NCBI RefSeq assembly: GCF_025567265.1
Contig: NZ_JAOQJW010000005.1
Span: forward strand, 62,001 to 126,000
Direction: 5' to 3'
Source: Dorea_A amylophila
GTDB lineage: Bacteria > Bacillota > Clostridia > Lachnospirales > Lachnospiraceae
DNA: 64,000 nucleotides
In this document: positions 23,268-31,969 of the stretch, piece by piece
Position numbering within the stretch: the first letter of the stretch is position 1
How the letters are laid out: every line of letters starts with the position of its first letter
Made by a program: the position numbers and the translations under genes
Notes under the pieces: model-generated
What the model was told of the DNA's origin: nothing
The model's input: the letters and a program-made list of their open reading frames with translations, nothing else
Database searches by the model: none

Positions 23268-25601
23268 TTATGCGCTCTCGCCCGGTTTGGTTGTCATCAG
23301 CTTATACAGCTTCGTATTTTTCGGGAATTTATTTGCGAACGGCACAAGGGAGCTGCCCACCTTGATAAGCCCGTGTCCGGCTTCCACATTCGTAATATAC
23401 GACATCTGAAGGTCGGAGATATTTAAGAGCTTCGCCAGCTCCAGCCTGTCCGTGGAAGCCTGATTAAGCATAATGATAAACTCGGAGTTTGCGAGCATTG
23501 TCCTCGCCGTATGGCTCTGCAAAAGGTCGTCCACATTCTGCGTAATACCCGTAGCATAAGCGCCGTATTTACGCACACGCTTCCAAAGAGTAAAAAGGAA
23601 GTTAGCGGAATACTCGTGCTGGAACAGCAGATAAATCTCATCAATAAAGATGAAGGTATTTCTGCCTTTCGCCCTGTTCTGCGTAATGCGGTTTAAGATG
23701 GAGTCGAGAACAACCAGCATACCGATAGGCATAAGCTGTTTGCCGAGGTCTAAGATGTCATAGCAGATCAGGCGGTTATTAGTATCCACATTCGTGTGCT
23801 TCGCAAAGGTGTTCAGGCTGCCGTTGGTAAACAGCTCGATGGCAAGGGCGATTTCCTGCGCCTCCGGCTCGTCCTGTTTAAGAAGCTCCGCCCTGAAATC
23901 CTGCAAGGTCGGCACTTCGCCCTGATAGTTATTCTGCTGATAGGTGCGGTATACGCTGGCGGTACAGCGGTCGATAATGGATTTCTGCTTTGCGCCGAGG
24001 TTGCTGCCGCCGATGAGCTGCTCGCACAGGGACATAATAAACTCCGATTTCAGAATGACCGGATTTGCACCGTCGCCGTATTCCTTCGTCATATCCATAG
24101 CGTTGATGTGATTTTGGGAAGTAGCGGAGATATGGATTACCTCACCGCCGAGCGCCTTCACAAGCTGTGAATATTCCCGCTCCGGATCAATGATGATAAC
24201 ATCGGAATCCGAGGAAAGAATCACATTCTCAATCTCGCCCTTTGCGGCAAAGGACTTACCGCCGCCGGATACGCCAAGAATAAAGGAATTACCGTTGAGA
24301 AGCTGCTTGCGGTCGGCGATAATCATATTTTTGCTAATCACATTCTGCCCGTAGTAAATACCGTTCTCGTGAAAAATATCCTGCACTCGAAACGGGATAA
24401 ACACGGCAAGGCTTTCGGTCGTAAGGGTACGGAAGGTATCAATCTTCCGCACACCGAATGGCATAACCGTATTCAGCCCGTCCACCTGCTGGAATTTCAA
24501 CACGCCGAACTGACAAAGGTGCTTTCTCGCCGTGGTAAGCAGCGCTTCCGTATCGTTATCAAGCTGTTCTTTGGAATCCGCCGTATGCACAAAGGTAATC
24601 ACGGCGAACATCATTCTCTGATCCCTCGTCGTTAAATCATCGAGAAATTCCTTCATTTCCTTTTTCTGCTGTTCCATATCATAGGGAACGGTCGCCGAAA
24701 AGTTATTGTTGGAGTTCTGCCGCCTCTGCCAGTTGGTAATGTTCGTCTCTACGCCGAGCAGACGGTTTTCCGCTTCCCGTACCGCTTCGTCCGTTGGTAC
24801 GGGGACAACATCAATCGACATCATCAGATTGCGGTTGAGGTCAGTCAGCTCCGCCACCATACTGTCCTTGATATAGGAAGCGTACTCACGCAAAAAAAGG
24901 ACTCTCCCGTAACGGTCGCCCATTTTGAAGTAGTCCTTTTCAAATTCCATTGAGTCGGGACAGATATAGTCCTTGAAGCTGTGTCCCTTTTTGCGGGTTT
25001 CCTTTATATCAAAGTGGAAAGAGGATTCCTCGCCCACACGGTAAAAGTCGTGGAAGATACGCAGCCTTTCATCGGTTTCCAACTCCACGCACTGGCTGCC
25101 GAGCCTGCCGAAGTGAGCGATCAAGTCAGCGCCCACACGGGCAAAATAATTCCTTGCGTCCTCAATATTCTTCTTGTTGACGGAAATCGTCATATACTTA
25201 TCCTGCACGATGGCGTTTGCGCCTGTCGCTTTCTCCAAAAGGATTTTATTATACTCCTCACGGTATTCATCAAGGCTGTCGCCTTTCATCGGGATAAGAA
25301 TGTTGTTCTCAAAGTCCAGCCGATTTAAACGGCGGTTGTTGATTGTGATTTTTGTCGTTGCTCCGGAGTCGAGGGAATTGAGCAGCTCTGAGTATTCAAG
25401 GAACATCGCTTCCTTATCCTCACGGCTGGCAACCGCATAGTTAATATCGGAAAATTTATAGGTCTTGGAAAACTTGTCTTTTCCAGTCTGAAAGATACCG
25501 TCGTCATAAATGGCGGTAATGGGGATCACATCCTGAACGCCCTTCGGCACAACAAACTTTTCTTTTTCCTGTTTGCGGAGATTGGTAAGTGTTTTAATCA
25601 T
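23268..25601 (-). CDS. virB4: VirB4-like conjugation ATPase
   Basis: A 777-residue ATPase of the type IV secretion VirB4/TraE group. Walker A is GVSGGGKSFAAKGE at about 444 and Walker B is FIFIDEIYLLF near 650. The N-terminal half (about 1-390) is the usual VirB4 domain. It starts at the ATG at 25601, overlapping the PrgI gene by 8 bp, with GGAGG upstream. It powers pilus/channel assembly, with the VirB3-like protein just upstream as its usual membrane partner. Confidence 0.94.
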   Translation of the reverse strand: MIKTLTNLRKQEKEKFVVPKGVQDVIPITAIYDDGIFQTGKDKFSKTYKFSDINYAVASREDKEAMFLEYSELLNSLDSGATTKITINNRRLNRLDFENNILIPMKGDSLDEYREEYNKILLEKATGANAIVQDKYMTISVNKKNIEDARNYFARVGADLIAHFGRLGSQCVELETDERLRIFHDFYRVGEESSFHFDIKETRKKGHSFKDYICPDSMEFEKDYFKMGDRYGRVLFLREYASYIKDSMVAELTDLNRNLMMSIDVVPVPTDEAVREAENRLLGVETNITNWQRRQNSNNNFSATVPYDMEQQKKEMKEFLDDLTTRDQRMMFAVITFVHTADSKEQLDNDTEALLTTARKHLCQFGVLKFQQVDGLNTVMPFGVRKIDTFRTLTTESLAVFIPFRVQDIFHENGIYYGQNVISKNMIIADRKQLLNGNSFILGVSGGGKSFAAKGEIENVILSSDSDVIIIDPEREYSQLVKALGGEVIHISATSQNHINAMDMTKEYGDGANPVILKSEFIMSLCEQLIGGSNLGAKQKSIIDRCTASVYRTYQQNNYQGEVPTLQDFRAELLKQDEPEAQEIALAIELFTNGSLNTFAKHTNVDTNNRLICYDILDLGKQLMPIGMLVVLDSILNRITQNRAKGRNTFIFIDEIYLLFQHEYSANFLFTLWKRVRKYGAYATGITQNVDDLLQSHTARTMLANSEFIIMLNQASTDRLELAKLLNISDLQMSYITNVEAGHGLIKVGSSLVPFANKFPKNTKLYKLMTTKPGESA

Positions 25602-25959
25602 TCGATTTCATAGCCTCCTTTGCTTTTGCTTCGATACTCGGCTTGAACAGCTCGCAGTAGGTATTCGTTGAACGGAAAGTGAGCTTTTTCGGCATTAAGA
25701 ACTCCGATTTAATCCACGCATAAATGAATTTCTCTGCGGTCATTCCGTTATATTTAACAAAACCAAGAGCCGCAAAGGGGGCGGCTCCCAAAATGCACAT
25801 CCACGATACGGTTTCCGTGCCGACATAGGGCTTGAGCAAGAAATAGATACCTACCGCCACTACGCAGGCACAGGCAGAAAAAATGAACTGCCGCAGTGAC
25901 AGTCCAAAAAACATCGCTTCTGTGTAATTCCTGATTTCTCTATTGATTTTGACTTCCAT
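25594..25959 (-). CDS. PrgI-family (VirB3-like) membrane protein
   Basis: A 121-residue protein with two hydrophobic helices (about 25-43 and 50-70) after a short cytoplasmic start (KINREIRNYTEAMFFGLSLRQ). It is recognised as the PrgI family, the Gram-positive counterpart of VirB3, which docks to VirB4. RBS AAAGGAG precedes the ATG, which abuts the stop of the 56-aa Cys-rich gene. Placement before virB4 is standard for this element family. Confidence 0.9.
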   Translation of the reverse strand: MEVKINREIRNYTEAMFFGLSLRQFIFSACACVVAVGIYFLLKPYVGTETVSWMCILGAAPFAALGFVKYNGMTAEKFIYAWIKSEFLMPKKLTFRSTNTYCELFKPSIEAKAKEAMKSND

Positions 25960-26130
25960 TTAGGAACTCCTTTCTTTTCGTTTTTGTGCCTGCCGGATTT
26001 CATCGGCGCAGACACATTCGTCCGCAAGGCAAGTAACTTTGCCTTTCCGCCGCCCTCCGTAATACAGGCAATATCTGCAATCGCAGTCCGCAAGGGTGTA
26101 GCCCTTGAATTTGTTGTATATTCGTTTCAT
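25960..26130 (-). CDS. Cysteine-rich microprotein in the type IV secretion operon, 56 aa
   Basis: A 56-residue basic protein read from the ATG at 26130 with AAGGAG 6 nt upstream; its stop is immediately followed by the PrgI start. Residues run CDCRYCLYYGG near 16-26, then CLADECVC near 34-41, giving six cysteines in a CxC-x2-C and C-x4-C-x-C arrangement, likely one zinc site. I do not know a named family. Its fixed position between virB6 and virB3 and the good RBS argue for a real gene. Confidence 0.75.
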   Translation of the reverse strand: MKRIYNKFKGYTLADCDCRYCLYYGGRRKGKVTCLADECVCADEIRQAQKRKERSS

Positions 26131-26140
26131 TCTGTTCTCC

Positions 26141-26977
26141 TTACAGCCCCATCATCTCACGGATAATCCGGTCAGACATTCGCACTGAGCCGACCAAAAC
26201 GAGCATATTAAAGAGCAGCTCGCCGATATAAGCCCATACCTGCGTAACTGCTGCCGCATTTGGATCGACCACAGGCGGGGAAGAAGCGAACAGTGAGAAG
26301 ATAATGCAGGCTAAAACAATCACTGCCCCTTCAAGACACACGGCGCAGTAGCTTTTGATAAACGATTTACCTACATTCTGACTCGGTTCTCCCGCAAAGG
26401 TGGAAAGCGGAATCGGGGCGAGCGCTGTATACATATATAATTTAAAAAATCTCCCATACACCGTCATAATGAGCAGGAATGACATTACCGTGATGAACAA
26501 GCCGCCGATGAGCGTAACCGCCCAAAGCGGAATTGACTCGAAAAAGCCGCAGCTTTCTATGGTGTCAATCATTTCCTGCGGCAAGGTTGTCTGCTGTGCC
26601 GAGGTAAATCCGGCTGCGGTCATAATTGTGCCGATTGTACCCTGAACAATATTGAAAAGGGCAAGCATTAGCTCCATACCATAAGTAATCGCTGCTTTTG
26701 CAATAGCAAATCGGATAAAAAGCTTTACAGCGTGTTCTGGTTTTTTTACCTCAGCAAAACTGCCGCAAGTACGCACCATACCGACCACAAAAAACAGCAC
26801 CAAAAGCGCAAGCCCTATCGCCTGCACTGCGCCGTTGATATTGACAATGACCGCCCATATCCCGCCGCCTTTGAAGTTCTGCGGCGTAGTCGTAATAAGC
26901 TGCCATATCTCAGCGAGTTTTTCATTCCAAGTTTCGAGGGCGTTCTGGAGATTCTGAACTACCCAGTTATCACTCAA
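26141..26977 (-). CDS. VirB6/TrbL-like conjugation membrane protein (CD1112 family)
   Basis: A 278-residue polytopic protein, start TTG at 26977 (GGAGGTG upstream). It has about six helices, including AIGLALLVLFFVVGMVRT and FFKLYMYTALAPIPLSTFA, and a conserved central Pro-rich turn. It matches the VirB6/TrbL-like CD1112 family of Clostridia elements, which forms the inner channel of the type IV apparatus. A terminator lies between this gene and the upstream pilin-like gene. Confidence 0.88.
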   Translation of the reverse strand: MSDNWVVQNLQNALETWNEKLAEIWQLITTTPQNFKGGGIWAVIVNINGAVQAIGLALLVLFFVVGMVRTCGSFAEVKKPEHAVKLFIRFAIAKAAITYGMELMLALFNIVQGTIGTIMTAAGFTSAQQTTLPQEMIDTIESCGFFESIPLWAVTLIGGLFITVMSFLLIMTVYGRFFKLYMYTALAPIPLSTFAGEPSQNVGKSFIKSYCAVCLEGAVIVLACIIFSLFASSPPVVDPNAAAVTQVWAYIGELLFNMLVLVGSVRMSDRIIREMMGL

Positions 26978-27006
26978 TTTTGTAGCACCTCCTTAAAAAG
27001 AAAAAT

Positions 27007-27040
27007 GGGGCGTTCCTGAAAAACAATCCAGAAACGCCCC
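27007..27040 (-). terminator. Terminator between pilin-like gene and virB6-like gene
   Basis: GGGGCGTTCCTG (27007-27018) pairs with CAGAAACGCCCC (27029-27040) with one mismatch, followed on the minus strand by ATTTTTC. It should cut transcription after the Maff2 gene, giving more pilin-like subunit than channel protein. Confidence 0.85.
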
Positions 27041-27061
27041 TGAGCGTCGTTTGCGTAAGGG

Positions 27062-27418
27062 TTAGCCCGTAATCAGAGTGAGGATTTCTTTCGCAAAAAC
27101 GATAATGATACCGCCCGCCAGCGTCAGAAATCCGTTCGCACGCTGCGAGGGATCGTGGGATTTCAGGGAAAGTCCTACCTGAACGATACCAAAACCGAGC
27201 AGGATCAGACCAATCGCACGGATAAAGCCGAAGATGAAATCGGACAGGTTGTTGACAACGGTAAGCGGATCGCCTGCGGCGAAAGCCGTTGTAGACATCG
27301 CAAAAATAGCAGTCAGGCTTAAAACCGCCGCACAGTAATAACGAAAGCCTTTCTTTACCTTTCCGGTCATCGGCAGTTTGCGGGTTTCTTTCTTCTGAGT
27401 CTTATGAAAAATATTCAT
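27062..27418 (-). CDS. Maff2-family pilin-like protein (VirB2-like)
   Basis: A 118-residue protein from the ATG at 27418 (GGAGG 8 nt upstream). A basic start and signal-like helix end in STTAFAAGD, a signal peptidase site near 42. Two further hydrophobic helices follow (about 55-78 and 95-113) around a short loop KSHDPSQRANG. This matches Maff2 proteins of Tn1549-type elements, similar in size and topology to VirB2 pilins. A terminator directly downstream fits a highly expressed structural subunit. Confidence 0.9.
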   Translation of the reverse strand: MNIFHKTQKKETRKLPMTGKVKKGFRYYCAAVLSLTAIFAMSTTAFAAGDPLTVVNNLSDFIFGFIRAIGLILLGFGIVQVGLSLKSHDPSQRANGFLTLAGGIIIVFAKEILTLITG

Positions 27419-27433
27419 TCTGTTTTCCTCCAA

Positions 27434-29227
27434 TCAATTTGATAAGTTCTCAAAGTCCTCATCGGACAACAGCTCGTAAGTCGTTTCCGAAAGCTCCATT
27501 TCGGGAACGCTGTCGAGATCAACATATAGAGTTTCAATCGTCGCCACATTTTTTGTGACTTCGCCGTGCTGATACACGCCGCCTTTCCCGTCTGCGGTAT
27601 ATGCCACATTCGGGTGTTTCAAAATGTCGTACTTCAAATCCATTACCGGAAGCTCGCCACGGATAAACAAAATAGCGTAGCGGTTGTCAAGCATTCTCAC
27701 TTCATCAGGGGTAAGCAGCTCACGACCGGAAATCTGATAATTGGTCGAGTAGTTTCCGCTCCGCCCCTCGCTTTTCCCGTAGGTGTTCGTATCAATCGTT
27801 TCCTTGCCTAAAAGCTCGGACACATACTTGTGCGTACTCTGCTCATTGCCGCCGAGATAGAGAAATTCATCGCAGTTGCCTACGATGGATTCCCATTGCT
27901 TTTCAAAAAGGGCTTTGAGCTGTGCCAGATTTTGCAGGATAATAGATACCGACACGCCTCTTGAACGCATAACAGATAGTATCTTGTCAAAATCGTCGGG
28001 CAGCGAAACATTCGCAAATTCGTCCATCAGGAAATGGACGGGTATGGGCAAACTGCCGCCGTGAATATGGTCGGCAGAATAAAAGAGCTGCTGGAAAAGC
28101 TGCGTATAAAGGATACTGACGAGGAAATTAAAGCTCGAATCATTATCCGGTATCAGCGCAAACAGCGCCGTTTTCTTCTCGCCCATTGAAGCAAGGTCAA
28201 GCTCATCGGCGGAAGTCAGCGCCGCTAAGCTTTCAAGATTGAATTTCTCCAATCTTGCGGCAAGGGTAATCTGAATGGATTTGAGCGTCTTTGCCGAACC
28301 GGAATGGTAGGAACGATAGTATTTCAGGGCAATGTGGTCGGGATTATCCATTTCCAAATCGGCAAACAGATTATCGAGGGGAGAAGGTCTGTTGTCCTCC
28401 TCGTCCTCAATCGCCGCCGCCCTGAGCATTTCCATTACCATTGCAAAATTCTGTTCCTCCTCCGGTGCTTCGTAGTGCAAATAAAAAATAAGGGCGAGTA
28501 AAAGCATACTCGCCGCAGTATCCCAAAAAGGATCATTGGATTGAGAGCCTTTCGGGGTGGTACTCTTAAAAAGGTTGGTCACAAGGCGCTGAATATCGTT
28601 GTCGTTTCTGAGATAGACAAACGGGTTGTAGCAATGGCTTTTCTCCATTGAAATCAAGTCCAGCACCTTGATCTCATAGCCTGCTTTTTCAAGCAGATTG
28701 CCGACATCACGCAGAATTTCCCCTTTTGGATCTAAAATTACCTGAGAGGAATTGCTTGTCTGCATTAAATTCGGCTTGCAATAGAATCTTGTCTTGCCTG
28801 CGCCGGAGCCGCCGCACACCAGAGTATTCAGATTCCTCCGGTGCTTTTTCGCATTGAGTCCGATTCGGACATTCTGCGTCATCAGCTTATTTTCCGAGGG
28901 CGGGCTTTGACGGTACTTTTTGTCAATGGCTTTTGCGCTGCCCCATTTCGCTGAGCCGTGTTCCTCACGCCTGCGGTAGTTCCTCCGTGTGGACAAATAA
29001 ATTCCAATCCCCATTCCGTAGAGCAAAAGCAAAACGAGGACAGTTTTTAAGCTGTCCCCGCAAAGCTCGATATGGAACGGATCATTGAATGCCGTCAAAA
29101 GGCTCGGCAGTATCTCCGGCAGACCGCCCTTGACGGACGGTGCTATCAATAAGCCGAGCCACACAACGGGAAGAATCCCAATAACCGCAAGGATAATCGC
29201 AGACTGCTTGTTGCTATCTCGATTCAC
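27434..29227 (-). CDS. VirD4/TraG coupling protein
   Basis: A 597-residue coupling ATPase. Two N-terminal helices (about 10-30 and 60-80) precede Walker A GGSGAGKTRFYCKP near 137 and Walker B FLMDEFANV near 399. It brings relaxase-bound DNA to the channel. The start is GTG at 29227 with AAGGAA upstream, overlapping the 66-aa gene by 14 bp. Length is normal for Gram-positive TcpA/VirD4 types. Confidence 0.94.
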   Translation of the reverse strand: MNRDSNKQSAIILAVIGILPVVWLGLLIAPSVKGGLPEILPSLLTAFNDPFHIELCGDSLKTVLVLLLLYGMGIGIYLSTRRNYRRREEHGSAKWGSAKAIDKKYRQSPPSENKLMTQNVRIGLNAKKHRRNLNTLVCGGSGAGKTRFYCKPNLMQTSNSSQVILDPKGEILRDVGNLLEKAGYEIKVLDLISMEKSHCYNPFVYLRNDNDIQRLVTNLFKSTTPKGSQSNDPFWDTAASMLLLALIFYLHYEAPEEEQNFAMVMEMLRAAAIEDEEDNRPSPLDNLFADLEMDNPDHIALKYYRSYHSGSAKTLKSIQITLAARLEKFNLESLAALTSADELDLASMGEKKTALFALIPDNDSSFNFLVSILYTQLFQQLFYSADHIHGGSLPIPVHFLMDEFANVSLPDDFDKILSVMRSRGVSVSIILQNLAQLKALFEKQWESIVGNCDEFLYLGGNEQSTHKYVSELLGKETIDTNTYGKSEGRSGNYSTNYQISGRELLTPDEVRMLDNRYAILFIRGELPVMDLKYDILKHPNVAYTADGKGGVYQHGEVTKNVATIETLYVDLDSVPEMELSETTYELLSDEDFENLSN

Positions 29228-29414
29228 GGCAGGATTCCTTTTCTACCACTTTGAACTTGCGTCTTGGGGCGTGACCGATTTTAATAATCAGATCGTCTAC
29301 GGCGTCGGTGGACTTGCCCTCTTTTTTGAGGTCGGTCTTTTTATCGTTCAGGGAACGGATTACAACACCGTGTTCATAATCGTCCAAAGCGATATGGTAG
29401 AGTTCTTCTTTCAT
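29214..29414 (-). CDS. Small TDAVDD-type protein, 66 aa
   Basis: A 66-residue soluble protein, MKEELYHIALDDYEHG..., with core KKEGKSTDAVDDLIIKIGHA and a basic tail. It is a clear paralogue of the 59-aa protein at 56550: both have HI-x-LDD, a central helix and TDAVDD-(L/V)(I/L)IK. It is a short conserved protein of this element family, possibly a DNA- or protein-binding accessory. It overlaps the coupling protein gene by 14 bp. Confidence 0.75.
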   Translation of the reverse strand: MKEELYHIALDDYEHGVVIRSLNDKKTDLKKEGKSTDAVDDLIIKIGHAPRRKFKVVEKESCRESR

Positions 29415-29429
29415 CGCAGCTACCTCCGG

Positions 29430-30320
29430 TTATCTCTCCTGTTCCTTTGAGCGCTCCGCCCGCTGGCGGTACAGCTCGTCGGAAACACGGGCGGTAATTT
29501 CCTTAAACGCCTTCTGCGTCTTGCCGAGTTCAGCTTTAATTTCTTTCGGCTCTTTGTTTTTCAGTTCGTCGGGGATACGGTCAATCGCAAAGTTCTGCGT
29601 ATCGACGCCGTATTTCTTACAGAGCATATATCCAATGCACACCGCCTGAAATCCCATATCCCTGCGGCTGTAGTATACCTCGCTGTTCATAGAAAGCTCG
29701 GCGTGACCGAGTTCCTGAGCGACGCACTGGCAGAGGGCAACGCTGTCGCCGATGTCCCGCTTCACATAAAGCGTCTGATCTTCATTTTTATAAAAAGCGC
29801 CCATATCGGGATAAGGAAGCTCACTCACACTTTCAATGTTGATCGGGGCGCTGTCGAGCATAACCGCCACCAGCTTTCTCGGATCACGGTTAGCGGTCGG
29901 GGCGGCGGGGCGCTTGCCGTTGGTCTGTGAAACATCCAGCACTCTTTTCAAGTTAAAATCAATGCCGATTGTCCCGTCTTTCTTGGTGTACTCGTAGGGA
30001 TCAAGGATAATAAAGGTCTTGGAGCCTTTATTGACCTTTACGCCCTCAGCCGCCCAATCATCAAACTCCTTGATTTGGCTTGCCTGCGGGAACTGTTTAT
30101 ACATCAGCAGCGTATTGTTCGCCGTGTACCTGTCCATACGGCTCTGCACATCAAGGTAGGCTTTGAATTTTTCCGGCGACTGCACCACTTCCGAAGCGGT
30201 ATTGTCGAGCAGTTGATAAATAGCTTCTTTCTCCGCCTTTTTCTTGGCGGCGTATCCCTCCGGCGAAAGTCTCGGCGGTCTTGCGCCGCTGCTTTGCTTA
30301 TTCTTAAAATCGTTGGTCAT
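29430..30320 (-). CDS. ArdC-like antirestriction / inactive metallopeptidase-fold protein
   Basis: A 296-residue protein. The N-terminal part (YRMDRYTANNTLLMYKQFP-like segment, then IKEFDDWAAEGVKVNKGSKTFIILDP) matches the ssDNA-binding ArdC-N domain. The C-terminal part has the metallopeptidase-like helix CVAQELGHAELS, in which the first His of HExxH is Gln, so protease activity is doubtful. Antirestriction proteins of this type protect incoming single-stranded DNA. RBS AGAGAGG precedes the ATG. It sits between the relaxase operon and virD4. Confidence 0.75.
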   Translation of the reverse strand: MTNDFKNKQSSGARPPRLSPEGYAAKKKAEKEAIYQLLDNTASEVVQSPEKFKAYLDVQSRMDRYTANNTLLMYKQFPQASQIKEFDDWAAEGVKVNKGSKTFIILDPYEYTKKDGTIGIDFNLKRVLDVSQTNGKRPAAPTANRDPRKLVAVMLDSAPINIESVSELPYPDMGAFYKNEDQTLYVKRDIGDSVALCQCVAQELGHAELSMNSEVYYSRRDMGFQAVCIGYMLCKKYGVDTQNFAIDRIPDELKNKEPKEIKAELGKTQKAFKEITARVSDELYRQRAERSKEQER

Positions 30321-30326
30321 ATCTTT

Positions 30327-31154
30327 TTACCTCTCTTTTGATAGATTTGATTTTTGCGGGTGCGGGACGCTAATCTGCCCCAACGCCTGTGCTGTGCGGT
30401 TTTCTTCTTTGGAAACGGTCGGCTCGCTGTGCTCTGTTCCTTTTTCCGCCTTTACCGCCGCCCTGTATCTGCTGAGATTTTCCTTTACAGACGATTTCAC
30501 ACGGGAAACTCTGAGCTTATCCGCTGTATCCATCGCCTTTTGCTCCAAAGACGCAAATCCTTTCTGCGCTTTTTCAAATAAACGGGACAGCCTTGATAAT
30601 ACGCCTTTATCCGTTTTGGAATGTTCCGCTTCCTTTGCGGCTTTTCCCATAAACAGCAGCCCCATATTTTTCAAATGCCCTTTTGCTCCCTGAAGCTCCA
30701 CCTGCATAGCGGACAGCTTCTTTGTGTCCTGCGCCATCTCCTTTGACATTCTGCCGAACATAGCAGACAGCTTATCCAGCGCTTCGGGGATTTTCATTGC
30801 CCTGACCGATTCGGCGAGGGCGTCCCTGCCTCTTTCCCGGAACGCCCGCACAGCGTTCCCGGCTGACTGGATCAGATTGTCCTTCATCTTTTTGACTGCG
30901 GAAAATCCCTGACGGATTTTGCTCTCCGTTTTTTCCACAAGGGTATGGCACTTGCTCCGCAGCGTGTTGTTGTGGATCAGATTGATTTCACGGCGCATAT
31001 CCTGAAGCTCGCCGAGCATTCCTGTCAGCGTTTCTTCCATACCGCCGATATAGCTTACCAGCGACTGCACCTCGTTTTTCTCTTTCATCAAGCCGTTTTT
31101 ATCAAGCGTGTCTAACAGCTCCACGATCTGCGGGTGTTCCTTCAGTTGATCCAT
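30327..31154 (-). CDS. Coiled-coil element protein (DUF6674-like)
   Basis: A 275-residue helical protein starting MDQLKEHPQIVELLDTLDKNGL at 31154, with GAGAGG 8 nt upstream of the ATG. Long amphipathic segments (EVQSLVSYIGGMEETLTGMLG, EALDKLSAMFGRMSKEMAQ) predict coiled coils. The tail is basic and rich in Ser/Lys. I associate it with the DUF6674-type family of Tn1549-like elements but cannot confirm that. It follows pcfB directly and may belong to the relaxosome. Confidence 0.65.
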   Translation of the reverse strand: MDQLKEHPQIVELLDTLDKNGLMKEKNEVQSLVSYIGGMEETLTGMLGELQDMRREINLIHNNTLRSKCHTLVEKTESKIRQGFSAVKKMKDNLIQSAGNAVRAFRERGRDALAESVRAMKIPEALDKLSAMFGRMSKEMAQDTKKLSAMQVELQGAKGHLKNMGLLFMGKAAKEAEHSKTDKGVLSRLSRLFEKAQKGFASLEQKAMDTADKLRVSRVKSSVKENLSRYRAAVKAEKGTEHSEPTVSKEENRTAQALGQISVPHPQKSNLSKER

Positions 31155-31159
31155 TTCGC

Positions 31160-31969
31160 TCACCTCTCTTTCGGCTTCTTGGATTTCTTCGGCTGCCTGT
31201 GAACGGTCTGCCGATTGGCTTCAGGGGTTTTCGGCTTCTCTTTGGAAACCTCCGGCACAGTACGCTCTGCTTCCTTTTCCGCTTTGGCAGCCGCCTTGTA
31301 TCGGTCGAGCTTTTCCCTGACCGAAGGCTTCTTATCCGCCGCCTTTGCGACACCCTTATCAGTGTGCGTACCTGTCGTTTCTGAGTCTCGCTCGGACAGA
31401 GGGCTTTTGTCCGTCTTTGCGACCGAGGGGTTTTGGTGGGAATTTTCCTCCTTCTGCATTGGCTTTCCCATCGCTTCCTCCACGATGATTTCGCCCCTTG
31501 ATTTCGTAGGCACTTCATTGGCAGCCGCTTCACGGTCTGCCACATCTTTTTCCGCTTCGGAAACAATGGAAGCCTTATCGACTTTACCAAGTTCAAAGCG
31601 GTCGGAAATACGCTGGATTTTCGCAGCGTCCTCCGCACGGGCGATAATATCGACCATCGCCGTATCGCTCTTGGTATTTTTATCACGCAGAACGCAGTAA
31701 AGGACGCCGTACCGTTTCGCCTGCTCGGTAAACTTCGGCAGGTCTTTCTGCTGGAACGAAAAAACCTTCAGCTCCTTGCCGGACTTAATCATATTGGTAA
31801 GCCGTGCTTTTCCTCGTGTCTTATTCGACTGGCTGATTTCCTGCTTCAGCACGGAAGCTAACAGAATAGCGATATTCTTCGCCGCCGAGCCTGTGAGCCG
31901 GACAGCCACTTCAAATCCTTCAAGCGACAGCCTGACGATTTGTTCTGCTGCGTCACCGCCGTTGTTCAT
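31160..31969 (-). CDS. PcfB-like relaxosome protein (DUF3801)
   Basis: A 269-residue protein from the ATG at 31969 (AAAGGAG upstream). The first 130 residues (AEQIVRLSLEGFEVAVRLTGSAAK, then FTEQAKRYGVLYCVLRDKN) match DUF3801/PcfB, which in pCF10 is a relaxase accessory bridging to the coupling protein. The C-terminal half is low-complexity Lys/Glu/Ser-rich. It overlaps the relaxase stop by 17 bp and is co-translated with it. Confidence 0.88.
   Translation of the reverse strand: MNNGGDAAEQIVRLSLEGFEVAVRLTGSAAKNIAILLASVLKQEISQSNKTRGKARLTNMIKSGKELKVFSFQQKDLPKFTEQAKRYGVLYCVLRDKNTKSDTAMVDIIARAEDAAKIQRISDRFELGKVDKASIVSEAEKDVADREAAANEVPTKSRGEIIVEEAMGKPMQKEENSHQNPSVAKTDKSPLSERDSETTGTHTDKGVAKAADKKPSVREKLDRYKAAAKAEKEAERTVPEVSKEKPKTPEANRQTVHRQPKKSKKPKER

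Noticed and set aside
31102..31686. 194-codon Arg/Ser-rich frame overlapping the pcfB-like gene
   Set aside because: Out-of-frame reading of the Lys/Glu-rich tail; composition is an artefact and there is no RBS.
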